DNA from: Tolypothrix tenuis PCC 7101
GTDB taxonomy: Bacteria; Cyanobacteriota; Cyanobacteriia; Cyanobacteriales; Nostocaceae
Assembly (NCBI RefSeq): GCF_002368295.1
Contig: NZ_AP018248.1
Location: 2,601,977-2,665,976 of the forward strand
Reading direction: 5' to 3'
Length of the DNA: 64,000 nt
This document shows, piece after piece, positions 36,386 through 44,633 of this stretch (position 1 is the first letter of the stretch; every line of letters begins with the position of its first letter). The notes below the pieces were generated by a model that had not been told where the DNA came from, did no database searches, and saw only the letters and a list, made by a program, of their open reading frames with translations. The translations under genes and the position numbers were made by a program.

Positions 36386-37663
36386 ATGGCTGTAAAGCAA
36401 CTGTCTCTGTTTGATCAGCAACCAGAGGATTCAAATAAGTTTTTTACTCGTAAAAGGTCTTGGTCAGCAGCTAAACATCGGATTATGCTGAGATATATAC
36501 AGGCTTTTTGCTACAGTTTAGCATCAAATAATACTTACATTAACTATGTAGATGGCTTTGCCGGAGTCGGCAAATATGATGAAGGTATTGGTATTGAAAA
36601 TTTTGTAGATAATTCCAATTTTTGGCAAAGATATAAAACTGAGTTTTTAGATACTGATGGCTCACCTTTGATAGCTCTAAAATGTGCCAAAATTTTTAGA
36701 TTAGAAGAGCGTGTTACCTTAAGATGTTTTTTTACAGAAGAAAAGAAAGAACTCAACTATAAGCTTAAGAATAACTGTGAATTAACAGGGCAAGGATTAC
36801 CTTATAAAATTTATGAGCCTCAAGAATTTGGCAAAGCATTGCCTCAAATAATTAATGAACTAGAACAATACCCAACACTATTTTTTTTAGATGCTTTTGG
36901 AGTTAAAGGAGTTACCTTCGATCAAATATGTTATATCGCTAATTATGTTAGTAAATATAAAGGAGAGTTGTTTTTACTTTTTAACAATCGCACAGTAGCC
37001 CGTCATGCTGGACATTATAAAACTGTGTATGAAAAGTCAAGTTATCAGAAAACGGCAGAAACATACACACAAAATTTAACTAAACTCTTAGGTTATAAAT
37101 CAGACTTAGACTGGAAACCAAAATGGCTTGAATATCAAGACCAAGAGCAAAAGTTTGAAAGATGGGCGCTTGAATACTTTAAATCTAGGTTAAAAAAGGA
37201 AAGTAGTTTTAAAGGAGTGGCTAGTTTTGAAATTAAAGAGACTTACAATGATCCTAGACCTCAATACAATATTGTAGTAGGTAGTAACTATCCTCAAAAG
37301 GCATTTGGTGAACTTCTAAATGAATTTTTCTGGCAAGAAAATCAATCACTTTTCTTTGAAGATGATAAAAGTGGAAAGAATCACAAGTTCCTTGCACAGA
37401 TATGGGAGCGAGAAAATAATGAGAAAATCTTCAATGTTAAACCTATAATAATTGATATTTTACATAGGAAAAACCAAGATTGGATGATTTTAAAAGAAGT
37501 AATAACTCTTATTATCCTTGAAATGGGTAACCTTGGTTACTTAAATAGACCAAAATATAGAGAAATATTACTCAGTTTGTATCAAGAAAATATTATAGAA
37601 GCTAGAAATTTAGGTGTAAAAGGCAATTTAACTTTGGATAGCTACATCAAAGTAGTAAAATAG
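36386..37663 (+). CDS. tcmP: Three-Cys-motif partner protein TcmP
   Basis: A 425-residue protein with the TcmP hallmarks: KHRIMLRYIQAFCYSL, then YVDGFAGVGKYDEG (about 53-66), which resembles a Rossmann glycine loop, GSPLIALKCAKIF (about 92-104) and FFLDAFGVKGV (about 168-178). TcmP proteins are named for sitting beside a protein with a three-Cys motif, and the next gene fits that exactly. A methyltransferase-like fold is suspected, but the activity is unproven. The gene is AT-rich, with more Lys/Asn/Ile than its neighbours, consistent with horizontal transfer. It starts 100 bp after the previous cluster. Confidence 0.85.
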   Translation: MAVKQLSLFDQQPEDSNKFFTRKRSWSAAKHRIMLRYIQAFCYSLASNNTYINYVDGFAGVGKYDEGIGIENFVDNSNFWQRYKTEFLDTDGSPLIALKCAKIFRLEERVTLRCFFTEEKKELNYKLKNNCELTGQGLPYKIYEPQEFGKALPQIINELEQYPTLFFLDAFGVKGVTFDQICYIANYVSKYKGELFLLFNNRTVARHAGHYKTVYEKSSYQKTAETYTQNLTKLLGYKSDLDWKPKWLEYQDQEQKFERWALEYFKSRLKKESSFKGVASFEIKETYNDPRPQYNIVVGSNYPQKAFGELLNEFFWQENQSLFFEDDKSGKNHKFLAQIWERENNEKIFNVKPIIIDILHRKNQDWMILKEVITLIILEMGNLGYLNRPKYREILLSLYQENIIEARNLGVKGNLTLDSYIKVVK

Positions 37664-37707
37664 TACTAATATAACCATGCTAATTTACAGTTTTGAGGTA
37701 ATATTCT

Positions 37708-38457
37708 ATGTCGGTATCTTCAACAATAGAATGGACTGAAGCAACATGGAATCCTACTACTGGCTGTCATAAAATTAGCCCTGGCTGCCAAAATTGTTAT
37801 GCAGAACGTTTTGCAGAAAGGTGGAGAGGAGTACCGGGTCATCCTTATGAGCAAGGCTTTGATGTTAAATCTTGGAATGAAAGAATAACAATGCCTCTTT
37901 CATGGAAGAAACCTCGCCTAATTTTTGTCAATTCTATGAGTGATTTATTTCTTGATGAAATTTCAGAAGAATTTATCAAAGATGTATTTTATGTTATGAA
38001 GCAGGCTCATTGGCATCAGTTTCAATTATTAACTAAACGTCCGCAAAGGATGCTTGAAATATCCAAAAATATTAAGGAATGGCCTCCTAATGTTTGGGCT
38101 GGAGTAAGCGTAGAATCTCAGGCATGGTTATGGAGAAGTGAAATTCTTAAAGAGATTCCAGCACAAATTAGATTTCTATCTTGTGAGCCTCTTCTAGGTT
38201 CTCTAAAACTTTGTTTAGAGGATTTACATTGGATTATTGTTGGTGGAGAGTCTGGTGTAGGCGCTCGCCCGATGAAAAGTGAATGGGTGAGGGATATTAG
38301 AGAACAGTGTATCCAAGCTCATGTGCCTTTTTTCTTTAAACAATGGGGAGGAGTTCAAAAGAAAAAAAACGGTAGAGTGTTAGATGGTAGAACTTGGGAT
38401 GAATTTCCTATGAATGTAAATGATAAAAGCAAAAAACAGGTAGCGAATTTTAAATAG
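37708..38457 (+). CDS. DUF5131 / phage Gp37-Gp68 family protein with three-Cys motif
   Basis: A 249-residue protein opening with IEWTEATWNPTTGC then C-x6-C-x2-C (Cys at about 18, 25, 28: GCHKISPGCQNCYAERFA). It continues with LIFVNSMSDLFLD near 70, FQLLTKRPQRM near 112, VWAGVSVESQ near 130, RFLSCEPLLG near 154 and IIVGGESGVGARPM near 176. The Cys cluster and barrel-like strand pattern suggest an iron-sulfur, possibly radical-SAM-like enzyme. That is inference, and the Cys spacing is not the classical CxxxCxxC. It is the paired partner of TcmP, 44 bp upstream. Confidence 0.85.
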   Translation: MSVSSTIEWTEATWNPTTGCHKISPGCQNCYAERFAERWRGVPGHPYEQGFDVKSWNERITMPLSWKKPRLIFVNSMSDLFLDEISEEFIKDVFYVMKQAHWHQFQLLTKRPQRMLEISKNIKEWPPNVWAGVSVESQAWLWRSEILKEIPAQIRFLSCEPLLGSLKLCLEDLHWIIVGGESGVGARPMKSEWVRDIREQCIQAHVPFFFKQWGGVQKKKNGRVLDGRTWDEFPMNVNDKSKKQVANFK

Positions 38458-38526
38458 TTACATGATTATTCAACAACTATTATCAATATTTAGCCTAATT
38501 TAGTTCAATTCTAAACACTAGAAGCA

Positions 38527-39342
38527 ATGCTCAAAAGTCCGCTCCGATATCCAGGCGGGAAATCAAAAGCAATTAATCAAATAATCCAATATTTGCCAGA
38601 TGGTTTTTCTGAAATTAGAGAACCATTTGTAGGTGGTGGTTCTGTATTTATTTACTTAAAGCAAAAATTCCCTAATCTCAAAATTTGGATTAATGATTTA
38701 AATCGGGAATTATACCTATTTTGGAAATTTGCTCAATCTGATTTATGTGAGCTAGTTTCAGAAATTCGTCACATTAAAAATAAATATACAGATGGCAGAT
38801 CATTCTTTAAAGAATTAACAACTGTAGATATTAGTCAGCTATCTGATTTTGAAAGAGCCGTGCGCTTTTTTGTTCTTAACCGCATTACATTTAGTGGAAC
38901 TGTAGAATCTGGCGGTTATTCTCAAGAGGCATTCCATAAACGCTTTACTAATTCATCGATAGACCGTCTTGAGAAATTAGAAAGCATTTTATCAGAAGAT
39001 ATTCTTATTACTAACTTAGACTACAGCGAATTATTATATACAGCCGGGGAGAAAGTATTTTTATTTTTAGATCCGCCATATTTTATAGCTACCAAATCTA
39101 AACTCTATGGCAAAGGTGGTAACTTACATACTTCTTTTGAACATCAAAAATTCGCAGAAGTATTAAAACAATGCCACCACGATTGGTTAATTACCTATGA
39201 TGACTCGCCACAAATCCGAGAAAATTTTAGCTGGGCGAATATTTTTGAGTGGGAATTGCAGTATGGAATGAATAATTACAAACAGAGTAATGCAGCCAAA
39301 GGTAAGGAGTTATTTATTACCAACTATAAAATTTCCTTGTAG
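38527..39342 (+). CDS. D12-class DNA adenine N6-methyltransferase
   Basis: A 271-residue Dam-like enzyme. The N-terminal SAM-binding motif is KSPLRYPGGKSKAINQI (about 3-19) with EPFVGGGSVF (about 33-42), NDLNRELY follows, and the catalytic FLDPPYF is at about 181-187. It should methylate adenine in a short DNA site, which cannot be predicted here. It is 69 bp after the DUF5131 gene on the same strand and probably belongs to the same cassette. No restriction endonuclease gene is adjacent. Confidence 0.88.
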   Translation: MLKSPLRYPGGKSKAINQIIQYLPDGFSEIREPFVGGGSVFIYLKQKFPNLKIWINDLNRELYLFWKFAQSDLCELVSEIRHIKNKYTDGRSFFKELTTVDISQLSDFERAVRFFVLNRITFSGTVESGGYSQEAFHKRFTNSSIDRLEKLESILSEDILITNLDYSELLYTAGEKVFLFLDPPYFIATKSKLYGKGGNLHTSFEHQKFAEVLKQCHHDWLITYDDSPQIRENFSWANIFEWELQYGMNNYKQSNAAKGKELFITNYKISL

Positions 39343-39360
39343 TAAGAAATTAAATTATCT

Positions 39361-39443
39361 GTATATAGGAATCTGATTTGATTTCTGAAAAAATCTCAGA
39401 TTGCTTACTGATGCGTTACGCTATCGCTAACGCATCCTACGTG
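39361..39443 (-). repeat. 80-bp dispersed element with GGATGCGTTA palindrome, copy 2
   Basis: Reverse-complement copy of 21578-21659: GTATATAGGAATCTGATTTG, CTGAAAAAATCTCAG, and the GATGCGTTA/TAACGCATC palindrome at 39410-39437. It lies immediately after the methyltransferase gene, at the edge of the accessory region. Confidence 0.85.
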
Positions 39444-39563
39444 AACTATTCTCTCTATATCAACCATTAAATTGCTAACTACAAACTGTTTCCCATTTTC
39501 CGGTAGGATAGCTCCCAGACATCTCAATAAAAGCTCAACCCTACCACACGCAAACAGAATTGT

Positions 39564-40643
39564 ATGACAACTTCCCCCATCTCCACGCCAGAAATCTCAA
39601 CAAGCTGGTATCTCTTGCTGCAACAATTAATCGATGGAGAATCTTTATCCCGCACTCAAGCTGCGGATTTGATGCAAGGCTGGCTAAGTGAATCTGTTCC
39701 GCCTGAATTATCGGGAGCAATTTTAACAGCGCTGAACTTTAAAGGTGTTTCGGCTGACGAATTAACAGGTATGGCGGAAGTACTACAATCTCAATCAAAA
39801 ATGGGGACTGGTAACCCAATTTTTAATACCCAATCCCCTACTCCCCTAATTGATACTTGTGGTACTGGTGGAGATGGTTCGTCAACTTTTAATATTTCCA
39901 CTGCGGTTGCTTTTGTGGCTGCTGCCTATGGTGTACCTGTGGCTAAACATGGTAACCGTTCGGCATCAAGCCTCACAGGAAGCGCCGATGTATTAGAAGC
40001 TTTGGGCGTAAATCTTGGTGCTGCTAGCGAAAAAGTCCAAGCCGCAGTTCAAGAAGTGGGGATCACTTTTCTGTTTGCTCCTGGTTGGCATCCCGCACTC
40101 AAAGCTGTGGCGACATTGCGGCGGACTCTTAAGGTACGGACAGTTTTCAACTTACTTGGGCCTTTAGTCAATCCTTTAAATCCGACTGGGCAAGTAGTAG
40201 GATTATTTACTCCGAAACTTTTGGCAACTGTTGCCCAAGCCTTACAAAAGTTGGGTAAGCAAAAGGCAATTGTTGTACATGGAAGAGAAAAATTAGATGA
40301 AGCGGGGTTAGGAGATATAACTGATTTGGCAGTGTTATCTAATGGTGAAGTGCAGTTAACTACCATTAATCCTGAAGAGGTAGGTTTAACCCCTGCAACA
40401 ATAGGCACACTCAGAGGTGGAGATGTGCAAGAAAATGCGGAGATTTTAAAAGCAGTACTACAAGGTAAGGGAACTCAGGCGCAACAAGATGCTGTAGCGT
40501 TAAATACTTCATTGGCGCTACAAGTTGCGGGTGCGATCCCACTGCTAGACCATGCCCAAGGAATTAAGCTAGCTAAGGAGATCCTAAATAGTGGCGCTCC
40601 TTGGGTGAAATTGGAACAGTTAGTTCATTTTCTGAAGAATTAG
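39564..40643 (+). CDS. trpD: Anthranilate phosphoribosyltransferase
   Basis: A 359-residue enzyme that transfers phosphoribose from PRPP to anthranilate in tryptophan synthesis. It has DTCGTGGDGSSTFNIST (about 94-110) for PRPP binding, AKHGNRSASS near 127 and a later VVHGREKLDE. A short stretch near residues 80-90 (GTGNPIFNTQSPTP) looks like translated heptamer DNA inserted in a loop. The gene is alone among trp genes here. Its 3' end overlaps the end of the opposite protease gene by 71 bp. Confidence 0.97.
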   Translation: MTTSPISTPEISTSWYLLLQQLIDGESLSRTQAADLMQGWLSESVPPELSGAILTALNFKGVSADELTGMAEVLQSQSKMGTGNPIFNTQSPTPLIDTCGTGGDGSSTFNISTAVAFVAAAYGVPVAKHGNRSASSLTGSADVLEALGVNLGAASEKVQAAVQEVGITFLFAPGWHPALKAVATLRRTLKVRTVFNLLGPLVNPLNPTGQVVGLFTPKLLATVAQALQKLGKQKAIVVHGREKLDEAGLGDITDLAVLSNGEVQLTTINPEEVGLTPATIGTLRGGDVQENAEILKAVLQGKGTQAQQDAVALNTSLALQVAGAIPLLDHAQGIKLAKEILNSGAPWVKLEQLVHFLKN

Positions 40644-41640
40644 CATCAGCACGCGATTGTGGGCGAAATTCCACGACATTGCGCTTGATGGTGACATCAT
40701 AATTGCCAAAAAAGTCGTGTCCCAGCAGTCCAGTTTCTAAATCTGAGCCTGCGATCGCTACTGCTACTTTATTCACACTGACCCCAGCAGCTGCCATTGA
40801 GTCAACATAGCCGATAGTAAATTCTACTTGCTTAGAACTGGCTGTGTTGGCTTTAGTTCTACCGACTGGCACTACACCCAAAGCATTTGCCATGTTTTGA
40901 GTAATTACAGTTCCACTAGCCCCTGTATCCACAATCATCTCGAATTTGCGATCGCCGTTGAAGGTGACATCAATAATTGGTGTCCCCCCGATGCGGCGCT
41001 TGATTGGGGCTGTAAAGACAGCTTGATCCTCAGTAATTTGTGCCGATGGCATCAACACAGATTGCACTGCAGGCTGTGATTTTGCCACCAGTGGGGATAA
41101 AGGTTGAGTAGACTGAGGCGTGTTTTTTCTCGCAGATGGGACTACAACTACTACCCTTTGAGGAGCCTTTTGAGGTGGTTTTACCGCAATTGGCGCGAGA
41201 GATTTGGGTGTAGCTTGATTCAAAGCGTACTGAATTTGGCGCTGGTATTCCGAGATTTTGATTTGCGCGACCGTGAAATTAGGACTTTCTTGCTGCACGT
41301 TTTTCATCAGCGCGATCGCATCCTGAAACTGAGTTGCTACCAACTTCCAATCATCAGGAGATTGGGCAGACTGGCTAATTGTCATCGCACCTGCGGCTTT
41401 GTCCAGCGCCAATTCAAAAGAATTCAATTGAACAGCAGGTTCAGACGGTGGCTGTGATTCTGGGTCGGATAAAGGTGAAGCTTCGACAAAAGGCGATGCT
41501 GCTATCTTGTCCGCAAGCTGAGGTTGCTTTTGGTCAACAGTCACAGTGGTCTGTTTGTCTTTACTACAGGCAAAACCCAAAACCGCTAGCGCACTTGTTA
41601 AACAAATCAGGGTTGCACGGGATAAAAAAGACTGAAGCAT
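40573..41640 (-). CDS. Retropepsin-like aspartic protease, predicted lipoprotein
   Basis: A 355-residue protein. The N-terminus is a hydrophobic signal ending LGFACSKD, a plausible though imperfect lipobox. A Pro/Gln/Ser-rich and charged region with a helical segment follows. The C-terminal single-domain aspartic protease has the active-site FEMIVDTGASGTVIT (about 246-260) and a GLLGHDFFGNYDV segment near 314. Such domains act as dimers. The start at 41640 is chosen; the open frame upstream runs through repeat DNA. It may act in the periplasm; substrate unknown. Confidence 0.82.
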   Translation of the reverse strand: MLQSFLSRATLICLTSALAVLGFACSKDKQTTVTVDQKQPQLADKIAASPFVEASPLSDPESQPPSEPAVQLNSFELALDKAAGAMTISQSAQSPDDWKLVATQFQDAIALMKNVQQESPNFTVAQIKISEYQRQIQYALNQATPKSLAPIAVKPPQKAPQRVVVVVPSARKNTPQSTQPLSPLVAKSQPAVQSVLMPSAQITEDQAVFTAPIKRRIGGTPIIDVTFNGDRKFEMIVDTGASGTVITQNMANALGVVPVGRTKANTASSKQVEFTIGYVDSMAAAGVSVNKVAVAIAGSDLETGLLGHDFFGNYDVTIKRNVVEFRPQSRADANSSENELTVPISPKERHYLGSP

Positions 41641-42027
41641 AATTAACTTCGATTTTACCTGCCAGAAGGTGAGGAAATCTACCTTTGTTGTGGGAAAGTT
41701 GGGATTGGGAGATTGGGGAACTCGGGGCCCCCTCTGGGGATAAGGGGTAATGGGGACTGGGGACTGGGGATTAGGCATTAGGGATTGGGAAGAAGGGAGA
41801 CAAGCAGGATAACTATTAATCACTAAACTTTCTGTTCTCTGACAAACACCAAACACCAAACACCAAACAACAAATGACAAATGCTTTTTATCGCTAATTT
41901 GTCCGACTCATGGGATAATTAACATTCGCAAGCTTACTAGGGACTAAAGAATAGGTCTAAGACTAGCAAAATTTTCCTAATCCCTAGCCCCTAGCCCCTA
42001 GCTCTTAACCCCTAATCCTGATTGCTT
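41641..42027. other. Repeat-filled divergent spacer before carA
   Basis: About 390 bp separating the protease from carA. It contains the 42-bp GGGGCCCC repeat (41715-41756), GGGGACT heptamers (41757-41780), AACACCAAACACC units (41846-41870) and CCTAGCCCCTAGCCC units just before carA. No gene is supported. Confidence 0.6.
41715..41756 (+). repeat. 42-bp GGGGCCCC repeat, copy 2
   Basis: Identical over all 42 bp to 43211-43252 and, in reverse complement, to 16354-16395. Begins GGGGAACTCGGGGCCCC and ends TAATGGGGA. Confidence 0.9.
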
Positions 42028-43191
42028 ATGCCCCTGTCTGACACAATCCCGGCTTTACTTGTCCTAGCGGATGGCACCGCTTATCGCGGTTGGTCTTTTG
42101 GTGCTATAGGAACCACAATTGGGGAAGTGGTATTTAACACTGGCATGACTGGGTATCAAGAAGTGCTGACCGACCCTAGTTATTGCGGTCAAATTGTCGT
42201 TTTTACCTATCCTGAATTGGGTAACACTGGTGTTAATCCCGAAGATGAGGAATCAGCTAGACCGCAGGTGCGAGGTGCGATCGCCCGCAATATTTGCCAC
42301 CGCCCAAGTAACTGGCGCTCAACACAATCTTTGCCTGACTACTTGAAACAGCACCAAATCCCTGGCATTTATGGGATTGATACCCGCGCCCTCACCCGTA
42401 AAATTCGGATGTATGGAGCCATGAATGGTGGAATTTCTACATCTATTTTGGATGAGGCGGAGTTATTAGAGCAGGTACAGGCAGCCCCCAGTATGCAAGG
42501 GCTAAATCTGGTGCGTGAAGTCACGACCCGAAAGGTTTATGAATGGTCTGACCCCACCATCCCCGCTTGGGAATTTAACTCTAATGTCTCTGAGAGCAAC
42601 GGAGAAACCTTTACCGTTGTTGCCCTAGACTTTGGAGTGAAGCGGAATATCTTGCGGCGGCTAGCCAGTTATGGTTGTCAAGTCATTGTTGTGCCTGCCA
42701 ATACAGCACCAGAGGAAATTCTCAAATATAATCCAGATGGTATCTTTCTTTCCAACGGGCCGGGCGATCCAGCAGCAGTCACAGAAGGAATTGAAACTAC
42801 CAAGGCATTGCTAGGCGCTCAAAAACCCATCTTTGGCATTTGTATGGGACATCAAATTTTGGGTCATGCCTTGGGAGCAGAAACCTTTAAACTCAAGTTT
42901 GGGCATCGGGGATTAAATCAACCTGCGGGTTTACAGCAACGGGTAGAAATTACCAGCCAAAACCACAGTTTTGCCATTAATCCAGATTCTTTACCAGAAG
43001 CAGTGGTAGAAATCAGCCACCTGAACTTGAACGATCGCACTGTTGCTGGTGTCCGTCACAAGTCTTTACCCGTGTTCTCGGTGCAATACCACCCCGAAGC
43101 TAGCCCAGGCCCTCACGATGCTGATTACTTGTTTGAGGACTTCGTCAAAGCAATGCGAACAGCACGTCAATCGCAGGGGGCTAGGAATTAG
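42028..43191 (+). CDS. carA: Carbamoyl-phosphate synthase small (glutaminase) subunit
   Basis: A 387-residue subunit that hydrolyses glutamine and channels ammonia to CarB for arginine and pyrimidine synthesis. The N-terminal CPSase domain has VVFNTGMTGYQEVLTDPSY. The class I amidotransferase domain has the nucleophile Cys at about 272 in FGICMGHQ and the His/Glu pair in QYHPEASPGP near 353. The ATG at 42028 is preferred to the TTG two codons earlier. carB is not in the window. Confidence 0.97.
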   Translation: MPLSDTIPALLVLADGTAYRGWSFGAIGTTIGEVVFNTGMTGYQEVLTDPSYCGQIVVFTYPELGNTGVNPEDEESARPQVRGAIARNICHRPSNWRSTQSLPDYLKQHQIPGIYGIDTRALTRKIRMYGAMNGGISTSILDEAELLEQVQAAPSMQGLNLVREVTTRKVYEWSDPTIPAWEFNSNVSESNGETFTVVALDFGVKRNILRRLASYGCQVIVVPANTAPEEILKYNPDGIFLSNGPGDPAAVTEGIETTKALLGAQKPIFGICMGHQILGHALGAETFKLKFGHRGLNQPAGLQQRVEITSQNHSFAINPDSLPEAVVEISHLNLNDRTVAGVRHKSLPVFSVQYHPEASPGPHDADYLFEDFVKAMRTARQSQGARN

Positions 43192-43210
43192 GGACTGGGG
43201 ACTGGGGATT

Positions 43211-43252
43211 GGGGAACTCGGGGCCCCCTCTGGGGATAAGGGGTAATGGGGA
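43211..43252 (+). repeat. 42-bp GGGGCCCC repeat, copy 3
   Basis: Identical to 41715-41756 in the same orientation, so copies 2 and 3 flank carA as direct repeats about 1.5 kb apart. GGGGACT heptamers lie on both sides. Confidence 0.9.
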
Positions 43253-43345
43253 TTGGGGACTGGGGACTGGGAATTTTAAATTTTAGATTGTAGATTTTAG
43301 ATTCAAACTCAATCCAAAATCGCAAATCCAAAATCCAAAATTGAT

Positions 43346-43804
43346 TTGCCCTATGCCCTAAGTCATCAGGTTGTAGACAAATTGTACCAAAACCATTTAT
43401 ACTGGAGCGTTCACTTTCACCATGAGGAGGGAGTTATTGCTGAACAACTGAATCTAACTGTGAGCCTAAGGGGTACTCGTGAAACCCGGGATAATTATCA
43501 GCTATTCCGCCTCACAGGTTTATTAGATGCCTTTTCTGAGCCGACATTTCGCAAGGTACTGGGTGGCAAAATTGATGAGGGGCCAAAGCATATTATTTTG
43601 GATCTCTCACAAATTGACTTTGTTGATAGCTCTGGCTTAGGTGCTTTGGTGCAGCTAGCCAAGCAGGCCCAAACCCTTTCTGGCACCTTGCAAATTGTCA
43701 CTAATGCCCGTGTAACTCAAACGGTCAAGCTGGTTCGCTTAGAGAAGTTTCTCTCCCTGCAATCAAATGTTGAAGCGGCTCTAGAAAACATCAAGTCTTC
43801 TTGA
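43346..43804 (+). CDS. STAS-domain anti-sigma factor antagonist
   Basis: The STAS domain spans roughly residues 33-150 (LTVSLRGTRETRDNYQLFRLTGLLDAF, HIILDLSQIDFVDSSGLGALVQLAKQA). The conserved Ser for phosphorylation lies in the DSSGLGAL motif. It likely acts in partner switching with an anti-sigma kinase that is not present here. The start is unclear: no ATG or GTG lies in frame before the domain. TTG at 43346 or 43382 is possible, and an ATT at about 43435 follows a strong GGAGG. The 3' end is certain. Confidence 0.85.
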   Translation: MPYALSHQVVDKLYQNHLYWSVHFHHEEGVIAEQLNLTVSLRGTRETRDNYQLFRLTGLLDAFSEPTFRKVLGGKIDEGPKHIILDLSQIDFVDSSGLGALVQLAKQAQTLSGTLQIVTNARVTQTVKLVRLEKFLSLQSNVEAALENIKSS

Positions 43805-43828
43805 TTGCTTGACCACTAAAACTAATGT

Positions 43829-43864
43829 AGCTATCCGATGTTTTATCTGGATAGCTTAATTTTT
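43829..43864 (+). terminator. Intrinsic terminator after the STAS gene
   Basis: AGCTATCC pairs perfectly with GGATAGCT, with an inner GAT/ATC, followed by TAATTTTTG. It begins about 25 bp after the stop codon. Confidence 0.8.
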
Positions 43865-44057
43865 GTCAAAGCTGTCAAATATAACTCTCTGGTTCTTAAG
43901 GAGACATAAAAGATAGCTAATCTGAAATAAAATGTCAAATTCTCAACAGAAAAATAAAACTTTAGTCAGTAATTTTGGTAGTGTATATTATGCTAAGTAT
44001 TTAAAAACAATATCTATGATGTCTGCCAAATGTAGCCTACTAAGGAATGAATAACTT

Positions 44058-44537
44058 GTGAAGCCGGAGCAAGAAGAGTTATTAGATGGACAAAATGAAC
44101 CTCTAACTCAAAATTCATTTTGGACGCAAGCACTCTTGGTAAGCACAGGGCAACTACCCCAATCCATGACGCACTCACAAGTGCAAAAAATTTCTCCTGC
44201 GGCATTAGCATACTTGGGAGATGCAATCTATGAATTATATGTTAGAATGTTTTATCTAATGCCATTGCAGCGACCAGATACTTACCATCGTCTGGTAGTG
44301 GCACAGGTGAGAGCAGAACAACAAGCGCTACATTTGCGATCGCTCATTCCTCATTTAAAGGAAATAGAATTAGATATAGTCCGAAGAGGTCGCAACGCCG
44401 CCACAGGACGCTCTAAGCGAGTTGATCCCGAAATTTACCAGCAAGCAACTAGTCTAGAAACTTTAATTGGCTACCTTTATCTGACTGATTTCCCACGATT
44501 AACCGAATTGTTGCAAACGCTCGAGCTAGAAAAATAG
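44058..44537 (+). CDS. mrnC: Mini-ribonuclease III
   Basis: A 159-residue RNase III-like enzyme without a double-stranded RNA binding domain, involved in 23S rRNA maturation. The catalytic helix is LAYLGDAIYELYVR (about 52-65), with RRGRNAATGRSKR near 112 and YQQATSLETLIGYLYL near 135. It begins with GTG at 44058. rlmB, another 23S rRNA gene, follows in the same direction after about 100 bp, so the pair may be co-expressed. Confidence 0.9.
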   Translation: MKPEQEELLDGQNEPLTQNSFWTQALLVSTGQLPQSMTHSQVQKISPAALAYLGDAIYELYVRMFYLMPLQRPDTYHRLVVAQVRAEQQALHLRSLIPHLKEIELDIVRRGRNAATGRSKRVDPEIYQQATSLETLIGYLYLTDFPRLTELLQTLELEK

Positions 44538-44633
44538 TGGGCAACTAATCTCACAAATCTTAAATCCAGTAGAGTTGATTTCGGTAAATTAGGGAATCGC
44601 TATGCCCACCTAAAAGTTATCCCACACACTCGT

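Noticed and set aside
43932..44054. 40-codon frame (MSNSQQKNKT...) just before mrnC
   Set aside because: Plausible start and stop, but no well-spaced ribosome site and no recognisable protein character; too short to support.
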